DNA from: Rhodospirillales bacterium
GTDB taxonomy: Bacteria; Pseudomonadota; Alphaproteobacteria; Acetobacterales; Acetobacteraceae
Direction of reading: 5' to 3'
Assembly: GCA_018971905.1 (NCBI GenBank)
Contig: JAGWZS010000121.1
Span: 1-5,873, forward strand
DNA length: 5,873 bases
The notes beneath the pieces are model-generated. The model did not search any database and was not told the origin of the DNA. It was given only the letters and a program-made list of their open reading frames with translations. Numbering within the stretch: the stretch's first letter is position 1; each line of letters opens with the position of its first letter. Of the stretch, positions 1-5,538 are shown one piece after another. Both the position numbers and the translations under genes were made by a program.

Positions 1-1
1 G

Positions 2-274
2 CTGGCTTATGGGCTCAACCGCGCGCTGGGTGAGGCGCATAACATCGCCTGCCCCTCGGCGTTGATTGGCGCCTCGAATTTTTTTGAGCTGGCGGTGGCC
101 GCCGCCATCAGCCTGTTCGGCTTCAACTCCGGCGCGGCGCTGGCCACGGTGGTTGGCGTGCTAATTGAAGTGCCCGTGATGCTGCTGACCGTCAAACTCG
201 TGATGGCAACCCAAGGCTGGTATGAACGTGGGCATATCGTGCGTGCGGGCATGAAAGGCCGTGCCCGGCCATAA
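2..274 (+). CDS. acr3: ACR3-family arsenite efflux permease, C-terminal part (5' end outside window)
   Basis: This is the last 90 codons of an inner-membrane arsenite [As(III)] exporter of the ACR3 (bile acid/arsenite/riboflavin transporter) superfamily, which extrudes arsenite made by arsenate reductase. The frame is open from the window edge and ends at TAA 272-274. The diagnostic stretch is [18 protein letters not shown], followed by [20 protein letters not shown], which matches the conserved end of ACR3 proteins and forms the last two membrane helices (about residues 19-42 and 47-68 of the visible part). A short basic cytoplasmic tail follows ([19 protein letters not shown]). Full-length family members are roughly 350 residues, so about three quarters lies upstream. 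The rest of an ars operon probably lies to the left, but that is inference. ArsB of the unrelated Ion Transporter family is excluded by these motifs. Confidence 0.9.
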   Translation: MAYGLNRALGEAHNIACPSALIGASNFFELAVAAAISLFGFNSGAALATVVGVLIEVPVMLLTVKLVMATQGWYERGHIVRAGMKGRARP

Positions 275-275
275 G

Positions 276-297
276 CTAAGTTTCGTCTAAGTCTTCT
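276..297 (+). promoter_or_regulatory. Possible response-regulator binding site (two 11-nt direct repeats)
   Basis: Two head-to-tail units, CTAAGTTTCGT (276-286) and CTAAGTCTTCT (287-297), match at 8 of 11 positions and have a period of one helical turn. That spacing is typical of OmpR/PhoB-family response regulators. A weak -10-like TAAAAC at 302-307 follows directly, so the repeats would cover the -35 region, as activator sites often do. PepSY-protein genes are often linked to two-component systems. The identity of any bound protein is inference, and two imperfect units could be chance. Confidence 0.3.
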
Positions 298-309
298 CAC
301 GTAAAACAA

Positions 310-322
310 TTGCGCAGCGCAA
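310..322. repeat. 13-bp perfect palindrome TTGCGC-A-GCGCAA
   Basis: TTGCGC and GCGCAA are exact reverse complements around a single central A. The element lies in the gap between acr3 and the PepSY gene, just after the possible -10 of the latter. It could be an operator or a small mRNA hairpin, although a one-base loop makes the hairpin less likely. I do not recognise a known binding consensus. Confidence 0.35.
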
Positions 323-353
323 AGCACAGCCAGCGCCGCGACTAAACTACGAT

Positions 354-358
354 AGGAG
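354..358 (+). promoter_or_regulatory. Ribosome binding site AGGAG that decides the PepSY gene start
   Basis: AGGAG sits 7 nt before GTG 366-368 but only 1 nt before the upstream in-frame TTG 360-362. The normal spacing therefore selects the GTG as the start codon. Confidence 0.6.
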
Positions 359-365
359 ATTGACG

Positions 366-743
366 GTGAAGTTTTTGTGTTCCCCTGCTGCGCTCAGCAC
401 ATTTGCGGTCTTGGCTGGGCTTGCTGGCCCGGCATTGGCTGATGCGTCCTCGTCAGCGCATTCCGTTATGCAGGCTGGCCAGCGCCATCAGAATGTTGCT
501 GCCGGGCAAACCGGCCAGGATACGGGCACGGACGCCAAGCTCGGCTTCAATGATGCGCTGCAGATAGCGTTGAAGGCTCAGCCTGGCAGTGTTGTAAATG
601 AAGAGCTGGAACAGGAAACCGGTGGCAGCGGATTGCGCTATTCTTTCGACATCAAATCCGGGGTGGATACGCATGAAGTCGGCGTTGATGCCATGACTGG
701 CGCGGTGCTCGAAAATGCTGTTGAAGGCCCGAACGCCGATTAA
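366..743 (+). CDS. Small secreted PepSY-domain protein
   Basis: This is a 125-residue exported protein with one PepSY domain, a fold found in inhibitors of M4 peptidases and in many small periplasmic proteins of uncertain role. The GTG start at 366 is preferred over TTG 360 because AGGAG lies at proper spacing. Residues 1-25 look like a Sec signal peptide (hydrophobic core about residues 8-20, cleavage after GPALA). Residues 26-57 are a polar linker. Residues 58-120 fit PepSY: a helix (LGFNDALQIALKAQPG), then YSFDIKSGVDTHEVGVDAMTGAVL, where the 'V-D-A-M-T-G-A-V-L' hairpin is the family hallmark. There is no lipobox, so it should be periplasmic. It lies 91 nt after acr3 in the same direction, but the gap has its own candidate control sites and the gene has its own terminator, so it may be a separate unit. 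Its function and ligand are unknown. Confidence 0.85.
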   Translation: MKFLCSPAALSTFAVLAGLAGPALADASSSAHSVMQAGQRHQNVAAGQTGQDTGTDAKLGFNDALQIALKAQPGSVVNEELEQETGGSGLRYSFDIKSGVDTHEVGVDAMTGAVLENAVEGPNAD

Positions 744-758
744 CTGAAGCAATCCGCA

Positions 759-788
759 ACCGGCCTGCCCCGTGGGCAGGCCGGTTTT
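759..788 (+). terminator. Rho-independent terminator between convergent genes
   Basis: A 12-bp perfect stem, ACCGGCCTGCCC (759-770) with GGGCAGGCCGGT (774-785), closes on a CGT loop and runs into TTTT (785-788). It starts 15 nt after the PepSY stop. The chorismatase stop codon on the minus strand (790-788) abuts it. The hairpin can also form in the minus-strand transcript, but there it is followed by TTGCGG rather than a clear U-tract, so termination in that direction should be weaker. Confidence 0.85.
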
Positions 789-1795
789 CAGGGCAGAGAG
801 GTAAAGAAAGCTTCAATTTCCAGCAGCAATTCGGTCCGGCAGATCTCGCCATGCAGATACAGGCGTTGGCAGGTGGGACCAAATGCGGCGATGAGCGCAA
901 CATCAACCGTGTTGCGATGCGCGGGGTCGCGCAGATATATCTTGAAGGCCAAGCTGCCCGCCGCGGTTATGCCCGCGGCGCTGATAACGGCGCGCAGGTT
1001 TGCAATTGTCTCGGCCGTCTGGCCGGGCAGATCATTCGGATGGCGGCTCTCATGCCCCACGATGCTCGCCGTGCCAGAGATGAACATCAATGCCGTGCCA
1101 CCGGCCTGGTAGACTGCAGCGCGGGAAAAGCTGGGGCTTTGGGGGCCATAAACCGGCGGGTAAGCAAAGGCGCTTACCTGGCGCGGGTTTTCAATGGGGC
1201 GGGCCGGCGCGCCCGCCGCCAGAAAATAAATCGCCGAAGTGCCATGATTGCCGCCAACACCGCTGGCCGCGGGCGGCAAGGCTTCGCGCAGCCGTGCTTC
1301 AAAGGCGCGCTGGCGGCCAATATTAAACCTGCGGTAACGCTCAAGCCCGGCTTCTTCGCGCGTGATGCCCGGCAGGTAGTTCCAAAACCGCAAGGGGGAG
1401 GAAAACCCGGCATGATCCAGAAAATCGAAGATCGCGGCATAGGCGGCTTCGACGGTTGCCTCCAAGGCAATGCCCGGCGTTTCCTCCAGGGTCATTGCCC
1501 CAAATACAAGATGATCGCTGTGCGCACCGCTCACAGGACCGAACTTTATGGCGCGGCATGGTGAAGAGGTTCGCCAGACTTCCAAGGCCCCGCCGCTATT
1601 GGCCGGGCTTAGCGGGGCGGCGATGAAGGGGCAGTGTGGCGGCAGAAAATCCGGGCGCTCCACGCCATACCCAACCGCGCCGAGCATGTTGGTGTCGGCA
1701 GAACAGTCAGGATGCGCGCCGACTCTGCCGAGGTAGGAAACCTCGACAAGAGGCAGGGCGGTAGATAGGCGGATGGCCTGCTCAGGGGGTTGCAA
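788..1795 (-). CDS. Chorismatase-like enzyme (FkbO/Hyg5/XanB2 family)
   Basis: This is a 335-residue cytoplasmic enzyme expected to cleave chorismate. Known family members release pyruvate to give a dihydroxycyclohexadiene carboxylate (FkbO), 3-hydroxybenzoate (Hyg5), or 3- and 4-hydroxybenzoate (XanB2). Family stretches are FWNYLPGI (137-144), LERYRRFNIGRQRAFE (151-166), PAASGVG (175-181), PRPIENPRQVSAFAYPPVYGPQSPSFSRA (from about 198 to 226, read as separate conserved blocks), MFISGTASIVGHESRH (237-252) and the C-terminal LLLEIEAFF (323-331). The C-terminal half resembles the RidA/YjgF fold, as is known for chorismatases. Length is normal for the family. The start is uncertain: TTG 1795 overlaps the lipoprotein stop and has only a weak GGCGGA 5 nt before it. 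Proximity to XanB2 suggests a hydroxybenzoate product for ubiquinone or a pigment, but no such pathway gene is visible, and the product type cannot be read from these motifs alone. Confidence 0.85.
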   Translation of the reverse strand: MQPPEQAIRLSTALPLVEVSYLGRVGAHPDCSADTNMLGAVGYGVERPDFLPPHCPFIAAPLSPANSGGALEVWRTSSPCRAIKFGPVSGAHSDHLVFGAMTLEETPGIALEATVEAAYAAIFDFLDHAGFSSPLRFWNYLPGITREEAGLERYRRFNIGRQRAFEARLREALPPAASGVGGNHGTSAIYFLAAGAPARPIENPRQVSAFAYPPVYGPQSPSFSRAAVYQAGGTALMFISGTASIVGHESRHPNDLPGQTAETIANLRAVISAAGITAAGSLAFKIYLRDPAHRNTVDVALIAAFGPTCQRLYLHGEICRTELLLEIEAFFTSLP

Positions 1796-2564
1796 CGGCG
1801 TCCGCCGCGGCCTGGGTTGTTGCCTTGGGCGCCGTGGTTTGGGTGGCGGGTGGCGTGGCTGCTACCGTGGTGGGGCTGGCGGAAACAGGCGCAGCAGGCG
1901 CTGGCGCGGGCTGGCTGGCCGTTGTTGGTGCCGGCGGGGCGATTGGCGGTGCGCCAACCACATCAACAGGTTGGGGCAGCGGGCCAAGGTTGATCTCGGT
2001 TGCCACTGGCCCACTGCTTGCGGGGGCGGGTTTAGCCGCCACCGTGGTTTGCACTGTGTAATCTGGCACAATTCTGGCCTGCTGCGAGTCAGAAATAACC
2101 AGCACATGCTGCCCTTCTGGCAGCGGGGTCTTGCTTGTCTGGGTTACGGAGACCAGCTTGCCGCCGTCCTCCTGAACAATATATTCCCAGCCCTTGGTGT
2201 CTGAAATTGCCTGTGCCGCCGCAGCGCCGCCCACGCCGCCCACCAAGGTGCCGCCAATTGTACCCAATGCCGTGATTACCGGGCCGCCCGCAATTTGCGA
2301 CCCGGCCACGCCGCCCGCAGCGCCGCCGGTGGCAGCGCCAACAACGCCGCTTGCGCTGATCAGTACCTGTCGCACACCAATAATCACCCCCCGCTGCACG
2401 GTCGCCTCCACCTGGGCGGCGTTGGAAGCATAGGTGTTGGGGGAATAGCCCTGGTGGCACCCGGTAAGGGCAAGCGGAAACAGGAGAAAGGGTAAAGTCA
2501 GGCGCCGCAAGGAAAGTCCGTATGCTCGGTTAAAGACCAACCAGATATAATCCGCGGGGCGCAT
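1782..2564 (-). CDS. SlyB-like glycine-zipper outer-membrane lipoprotein with Pro/Ala/Thr-rich tail
   Basis: This is a predicted 260-residue lipoprotein. Numbered from ATG 2564, a hydrophobic stretch ends in a lipobox, LALTGC, with the acylated Cys at 36. Residues 70-117 are a glycine zipper (VVGAATGGAAGGVAG, then GTIGGTLVGGVGGAAA), as in SlyB/17-kDa antigen proteins. Residues 122-170 match the SlyB-type C-terminal domain (EYIVQEDGGKLVSV, LPEGQHVLVI, ARIVPDY). SlyB-type proteins are around 155 residues; here an extra tail of about 85 residues (175-260), rich in Pro, Ala, Thr and Val, follows. The ATG at 2564 has no clear Shine-Dalgarno and puts 18 residues before the signal core. TTG 2510 (Leu19) would give a textbook 18-residue lipoprotein signal (RRLTLPFLLFPLALTGC), so it may be the true start. 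The family is linked to envelope integrity. The gene overlaps the proposed chorismatase start by 14 nt, suggesting translational coupling. Confidence 0.82.
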   Translation of the reverse strand: MRPADYIWLVFNRAYGLSLRRLTLPFLLFPLALTGCHQGYSPNTYASNAAQVEATVQRGVIIGVRQVLISASGVVGAATGGAAGGVAGSQIAGGPVITALGTIGGTLVGGVGGAAAAQAISDTKGWEYIVQEDGGKLVSVTQTSKTPLPEGQHVLVISDSQQARIVPDYTVQTTVAAKPAPASSGPVATEINLGPLPQPVDVVGAPPIAPPAPTTASQPAPAPAAPVSASPTTVAATPPATQTTAPKATTQAAADAVATP

Positions 2565-2580
2565 TCTGTCACGCGATTGA

Positions 2581-2602
2581 TAATTAATTGTTCGATTAAT
2601 TA
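2581..2602. promoter_or_regulatory. AT-rich inverted repeat before the lipoprotein gene; possible promoter or operator
   Basis: TAATTAAT (2581-2588) and ATTAATTA (2595-2602) form an 8-bp inverted repeat around a TGTTCG spacer. It lies in the 49-nt gap between the ABC permease stop and the lipoprotein ATG. The tract is strikingly AT-rich against GC-rich surroundings, which suggests a promoter or a regulator/IHF-type site for the lipoprotein/chorismatase pair. It lacks a GC stem, so a terminator is unlikely. I could not assign -35 and -10 boxes with confidence. Confidence 0.35.
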
Positions 2603-2613
2603 AAATAACCGCT

Positions 2614-3390
2614 TTAGGGTTTCAGCCGATAGCCGGTCTTGAATATCCACCCCACCACTGCAAGGCAGATGCCCATGAAGACGCCAGTGAAGGCCAGGCT
2701 GAGCCGCACCCCCACCTCGCCCGTGCCAAAGAAGCTCCAGCGGAAACCGCTGACGAGATAAACAACAGGGTTGAGCAGGTTAAGCGTCCGCCACGGCTGC
2801 GGCAGCATGTCGATTGAATAAAAAGCACCACCCAGAAAGGTCAGCGGCGTGAGGATAAGAGAGGGGATGATGGCGAGCTGCTCGAAATTCTGTGCCCAGA
2901 TGCCGATGATGAAGCCGAACAGGCTGAAGGTGATGGCGGTGAGCAGCATGAAGGCGACCATCCAGCGGGGGTGCAGAATATGCAGTGGCGCAAAGAAGGT
3001 TGCGGTGCCCAGGATAATCAGCGCCAGCACAACCGATTTGGTTGCGGCAGCGCCCACGTAGGCCAGCACGATCTCAAGTGCTGAAAGCGGCGCCGCCAAA
3101 ATTTCATAGATGGTTTTGGTAAAAATCGGGAAATAGATGCCGATGGAAGCGTTGCTGACGCTCTGGGTAAGGATGGTCAGCATGATGAGGCCCGGAACGA
3201 TAAAGGCGCCATAGCCCACCCCGCCGACGTGCTGAATGCGTGAGCCGATGGCGCCGCCAAACACGACAAAATACAAAACAGTGGTAACAACCGGCGTGGC
3301 GATGCTCTGCCAGAAGGTGCGGCGCATCCGGGCCATTTCGGCGCGGTAGATCGTCCAGATGGCGTGGCGGTTCAAGCGTGCCGGGGTCAT
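2614..3390 (-). CDS. yadH: ABC-2 type transporter permease, YadH-like
   Basis: This 258-residue inner-membrane permease should dimerise and pair with the ATPase encoded just upstream. About six hydrophobic segments are visible, at roughly residues 27-48, 60-80, 107-133, 143-166, 173-192 and 230-250. The ABC-2 hallmark is [20 protein letters not shown] (179-198) followed by [16 protein letters not shown] (207-222). The N-terminal [20 protein letters not shown] (27-46) and [11 protein letters not shown] (60-70) also match the YadH group. Length equals the E. coli relative (about 256). Its ATG overlaps the ATPase stop in an ATGA, so the two are translationally coupled. The substrate of YadGH-type exporters is not established; relatives of this class move polysaccharides, lipids or drugs. 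Type assignment is firm, substrate is not. Confidence 0.9.
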   Translation of the reverse strand: MTPARLNRHAIWTIYRAEMARMRRTFWQSIATPVVTTVLYFVVFGGAIGSRIQHVGGVGYGAFIVPGLIMLTILTQSVSNASIGIYFPIFTKTIYEILAAPLSALEIVLAYVGAAATKSVVLALIILGTATFFAPLHILHPRWMVAFMLLTAITFSLFGFIIGIWAQNFEQLAIIPSLILTPLTFLGGAFYSIDMLPQPWRTLNLLNPVVYLVSGFRWSFFGTGEVGVRLSLAFTGVFMGICLAVVGWIFKTGYRLKP

Positions 3391-4325
3391 GCCGCGTGCT
3401 CCACCAAGCCAACGAAGATATCTTCAAGTGAGCTGCGGCTTGTGTCCAGGTCGTGGAAGTCAATGCCAAGCTCAGCCATGCGGCGCAGCAAGGCCGGGAT
3501 GCCGTTATCCTCCGCATTGGCATCGAACGCATAGGTCAGCACCTGGCCTTGCTGGTCCAGCTCCAGCTCCCAGGGGTCCAGCCCAGAGGGCAGGTAGGCA
3601 AGGGGATGCCGCAGCATAAGCGTCAAGCGGCGTTTGCCGAGCTTGCGCATCAGCGCCACGGTTTTTTCCACCAGCAAAACCCGTCCTCCGGCGATCACGC
3701 CCACCCGGTCGGACATTTCCTCGGCCTCCTCGATATAATGGGTCGTAAGGATGATCGTTACACCTTTATCCCGCAAGCTGCGGACCAGGGCCCACATATC
3801 GCGCCGGAGGTTCACGTCCACGCCGGCGGTTGGTTCGTCCAGAAACAAGATTTGCGGTTCGTGGCTAAGCGCCTTGGCGATCATCACGCGGCGTTTCATG
3901 CCGCCGGAAAGCTCAATCACGCGGCGGTCGCGCTTATCCCACAAAGAAAGATCGTGCAGCAGGCGCTCAACATAGGCTGGGTCCGGACGCCGCCCAAACA
4001 GTCCGCGGCTGAACCTTACTGTGTTCCAGACCGTGGCGAAAATATCGAGCGAAATTTCCTGCGGCACCAGCCCGATCATCGCCCGCGCCGCGCGGTAATC
4101 CTGGGTAATGTCGTGGCCTCCCACCCGCACCGTGCCAGAGCCAATGCCCACAATGCCGCAGATAATGCTGATCAAGGTTGTCTTGCCTGCGCCATTCGGG
4201 CCGAGCAAAGCAAAAATCTCCTGCTTTTCAATCTCAAGATCGACACCATCAAGGGCAACCAGACCGGATTTATAGGTCTTGCGCAGGGCTGAAACGGAAA
4301 TCATTGAAGACATGCGGGGGCTCAC
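3387..4325 (-). CDS. yadG: ABC transporter ATP-binding protein, YadG-like
   Basis: This 312-residue ATPase drives the YadH-like permease that follows it. All nucleotide-binding motifs are intact: Walker [10 protein letters not shown] (42-50), Q-loop Gln89 in GLVPQE, signature LSGGMKRR (139-146), Walker B ILFLDE (159-164), D-loop region AGVD (167-170) and H-loop His196 in [11 protein letters not shown]. Residues 220-312 form the C-terminal extension seen in YadG relatives, ending in [13 protein letters not shown]. The GTG at 4325 is the longest start. ATG 4313 and ATG 4304 are alternatives: none has a clear Shine-Dalgarno, and the YadG-like core ([10 protein letters not shown]) begins at residue 9, just after the ATG at 4304. 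It is divergent from the RpiR gene across 170 nt. Regulation by that RpiR protein is possible but not shown. Confidence 0.9.
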   Translation of the reverse strand: MSPRMSSMISVSALRKTYKSGLVALDGVDLEIEKQEIFALLGPNGAGKTTLISIICGIVGIGSGTVRVGGHDITQDYRAARAMIGLVPQEISLDIFATVWNTVRFSRGLFGRRPDPAYVERLLHDLSLWDKRDRRVIELSGGMKRRVMIAKALSHEPQILFLDEPTAGVDVNLRRDMWALVRSLRDKGVTIILTTHYIEEAEEMSDRVGVIAGGRVLLVEKTVALMRKLGKRRLTLMLRHPLAYLPSGLDPWELELDQQGQVLTYAFDANAEDNGIPALLRRMAELGIDFHDLDTSRSSLEDIFVGLVEHAA

Positions 4326-4337
4326 AATCGTTTACGC

Positions 4338-4366
4338 TAATATGTTTCGCCGTTGCGTCACGGCAA
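4338..4366 (-). promoter_or_regulatory. Candidate promoter for the ABC transporter genes
   Basis: On the minus strand, TTGCCG (4366-4361) and ATATTA (4343-4338) are separated by 17 nt and resemble sigma-70 -35 and -10 boxes. Transcription would start near 4331. That leaves a leader of only about 5 nt before GTG 4325, or about 18 nt before ATG 4313. The match is modest and is judged by eye only. Confidence 0.35.
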
Positions 4367-4406
4367 GATGGCACCATGCTGGGCACTTCAGAGCGCGGGG
4401 CGGCTC

Positions 4407-4434
4407 TTGTTTTTACTCAAAAGAATAGGATAAG
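4407..4434 (+). promoter_or_regulatory. Candidate promoter for the RpiR-family regulator gene
   Basis: TTGTTT (4407-4412) and GATAAG (4429-4434) are spaced 16 nt and resemble -35 and -10 boxes. The predicted start, near 4441, falls at the beginning of the palindrome at 4440-4453, an arrangement expected of a repressor that blocks its own promoter. It is judged by eye. Confidence 0.4.
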
Positions 4435-4438
4435 GCGT

Positions 4439-4454
4439 TGTAGCAATTGCTACC
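4439..4454 (+). promoter_or_regulatory. Putative RpiR operator: 14-bp perfect palindrome
   Basis: GTAGCAATTGCTAC (4440-4453) is a perfect palindrome lying 42 nt before the rpiR ATG. Within TGTAGCAATTGCTACC it shares the pattern TGTAGC-N5-CTACC with an inverted copy at 5497-5512 before the TonB receptor gene. RpiR-family HexR binds a loosely similar TGTA-N7-TACA palindrome (established for HexR; the similarity here is only in outline). Autoregulation is inference. Confidence 0.5.
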
Positions 4455-4495
4455 TCAGGTCTGCCGCCCTGCAACCGCTGTTGAGTGGACTGTTC

Positions 4496-5407
4496 ATGAA
4501 AGCCAAAAAAAAATCGGTCAAGGAGAGAAGCGGCCATCTGGCGCGGCGCGGCGCGGCGCGGACCCCTGAAGACCACCTGGCGGCACGGTTGCAAGCCAAA
4601 GAGGCGGAAATGCCACCCGCGATGTTGCGGGTCGCGCATTATATCATCCGCAACAAGGTTGCGGTGCTGGCCAACTCCGCGGCGGAACTGGCGAGCATGA
4701 TCGGCACGTCAGACGCCACGGTTATCCGCACGGTGCAGGCGCTTGGCTTTCAAGGGCTGCCAGAACTGCGGCACACCATCGCCACGGGCATCCACTTCTC
4801 AGCGCCCTTGCACCATATGCGCCAGACGCTGGATGAGGTGAACGGCAAAGGCTCCGCCGCGGCGGATATTGTGATCGATACGCATGTCGAGTCACTTACC
4901 AAGATGCAAGCGCCCGAGGCGCGGGAGCAGATACATAAAGCCATTGCCGTGCTCCATGGCGCGGCACGCATTGTTATCTACGCGGCTGGCCCTTCCCGGC
5001 CGCTGGCGGAATATTTAAGGCTGCTGCTTGTCCGTCACGGCCAGGCCGCCAAGGTCATCGGTACCGGTGGAATCGGTCTTGCGGATGAGCTTCTGGACCT
5101 ATCAGAGCAGGACAGGCTGCTGGTTCTCTCCTATGGCAAGCCTTATAAAGAAGTGCTGCTGGTGGCGGCGGAGGCCGCGATCATCGGCGTGCCGATTGTT
5201 CTCGTCACCGATGCGCCAAACAGCAAGCTGGCCCGCTCCGCCGCCACCATTATCCAGGCGCGCCGGGGCCGGGCGGCGCGTGTTGCGCTTCACGCCGCAA
5301 CGTTGGTGGCGCTGGAGGCGCTGGTCATGGGGCTCGCCGTGGCGGCGCAAGGCCGCACCATGCAAACCCTCGCGCGCCTTGGCGCGCTGCGCGCCGCCTT
5401 GGCCTGA
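4496..5407 (+). CDS. RpiR-family transcriptional regulator (HTH + SIS domain)
   Basis: This is a 303-residue DNA-binding regulator. RpiR proteins sense phosphorylated sugars through a SIS domain and control sugar or central-carbon genes. The N-terminal domain spans about residues 32-105, with the helix-turn-helix at SAAELASMIGTSDATVIRTV (61-80) followed by QALGFQGLPELR. The SIS domain covers about 145-258: AARIVIYAAGPSRPLAEYL (156-174), DRLLVLSYGKPYKEVL (206-221) and GVPIVLVTDAPNSKLARSA (231-249). The ATG at 4496 is chosen: the frame is open further upstream to 4178, but that part lies opposite the ABC ATPase gene and across the promoter region. TTG 4481 is a less likely alternative. The basic leader (residues 2-22) is encoded by A9 and four GCGCG units, both slippage-prone. 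A TonB-receptor gene follows in the same direction, hinting at a shared nutrient-uptake role. The sugar effector cannot be predicted. Confidence 0.9.
   Translation: MKAKKKSVKERSGHLARRGAARTPEDHLAARLQAKEAEMPPAMLRVAHYIIRNKVAVLANSAAELASMIGTSDATVIRTVQALGFQGLPELRHTIATGIHFSAPLHHMRQTLDEVNGKGSAAADIVIDTHVESLTKMQAPEAREQIHKAIAVLHGAARIVIYAAGPSRPLAEYLRLLLVRHGQAAKVIGTGGIGLADELLDLSEQDRLLVLSYGKPYKEVLLVAAEAAIIGVPIVLVTDAPNSKLARSAATIIQARRGRAARVALHAATLVALEALVMGLAVAAQGRTMQTLARLGALRAALA
4505..4513 (+). repeat. Homopolymer A9 in the first codons of the RpiR gene
   Basis: Nine consecutive A residues encode Lys4-Lys6, starting 9 nt into the gene. Such tracts favour replication or transcription slippage, and a one-base change would abolish the reading frame. 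Confidence 0.8.
4541..4560 (+). repeat. Pentanucleotide tandem repeat (GCGCG)x4 inside the RpiR gene
   Basis: Four exact GCGCG units encode part of residues 16-22 (ARRGAAR). Because the unit is not a multiple of three, gain or loss of a copy would shift the frame early in the protein. Four copies is short, so hypervariability is possible rather than expected. Confidence 0.75.
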
Positions 5408-5496
5408 ACAGCCAGCACCAGCCCGGCCATCACGCGCTGTCTTCAATCTGCAATAAAAAGATCACGAAGTAGTAAAACTTACCCGAAATTTTTTTT

Positions 5497-5512
5497 GGTA
5501 GTAGCCGCTACA
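5497..5512 (-). promoter_or_regulatory. Second copy of putative RpiR operator, before the TonB-receptor gene
   Basis: Read on the minus strand this is TGTAGCGGCTACTACC, which matches TGTAGC-N5-CTACC, the pattern of the palindrome before rpiR. It contains GTAGC-C-GCTAC, an 11-bp palindrome with the same arms but a shorter spacer. It lies 26 nt before the receptor ATG, just after a run of eight T residues (5489-5496). Binding by the RpiR protein is inference. Confidence 0.4.
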
Positions 5513-5521
5513 TTAATCAAC

Positions 5522-5528
5522 GGGAAGG
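5522..5528 (+). promoter_or_regulatory. Ribosome binding site GGGAAGG for the TonB-receptor gene
   Basis: GGGAAGG lies 10 nt before ATG 5539 and favours that codon over the later in-frame ATG 5593, which has no purine-rich site before it. Confidence 0.5.
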
Positions 5529-5538
5529 TAGCTTTACA

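Noticed and set aside
360..362. TTG as the start of the PepSY gene
   Set aside because: The AGGAG site would be only 1 nt away. GTG 366 has 7-nt spacing and gives a cleaner signal peptide.
851..1564. Long plus-strand open frame of 237 codons
   Set aside because: It lies wholly opposite the chorismatase gene, whose protein carries clear family motifs. The plus-strand translation is Arg/Gly/Ala-rich with no recognisable domain, as expected of an antisense frame in GC-rich DNA.
1773..2204. Plus-strand frame of 143 codons rich in Gly, Arg, Trp and Cys
   Set aside because: It is the complement of the Pro/Ala/Thr-rich tail and zipper of the lipoprotein. The biased composition comes from that low-complexity DNA.
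3453..4292. Plus-strand frame of 279 codons
   Set aside because: It is antisense to the ABC ATPase gene, which has every nucleotide-binding motif intact, and shows no domain of its own.
4178..4495. Upstream extension of the RpiR reading frame by 106 codons
   Set aside because: It overlaps the ABC ATPase gene on the other strand and the promoter and operator region. Family members start close to the HTH domain, which fits ATG 4496.
5467..5496. Possible terminator after the RpiR gene (AAGT...ACTT then T8)
   Set aside because: The stem is only 4 bp, A/T-rich and separated from the T run by about 8 nt, so it is not a credible rho-independent terminator. The T8 run is more likely part of the receptor promoter region.
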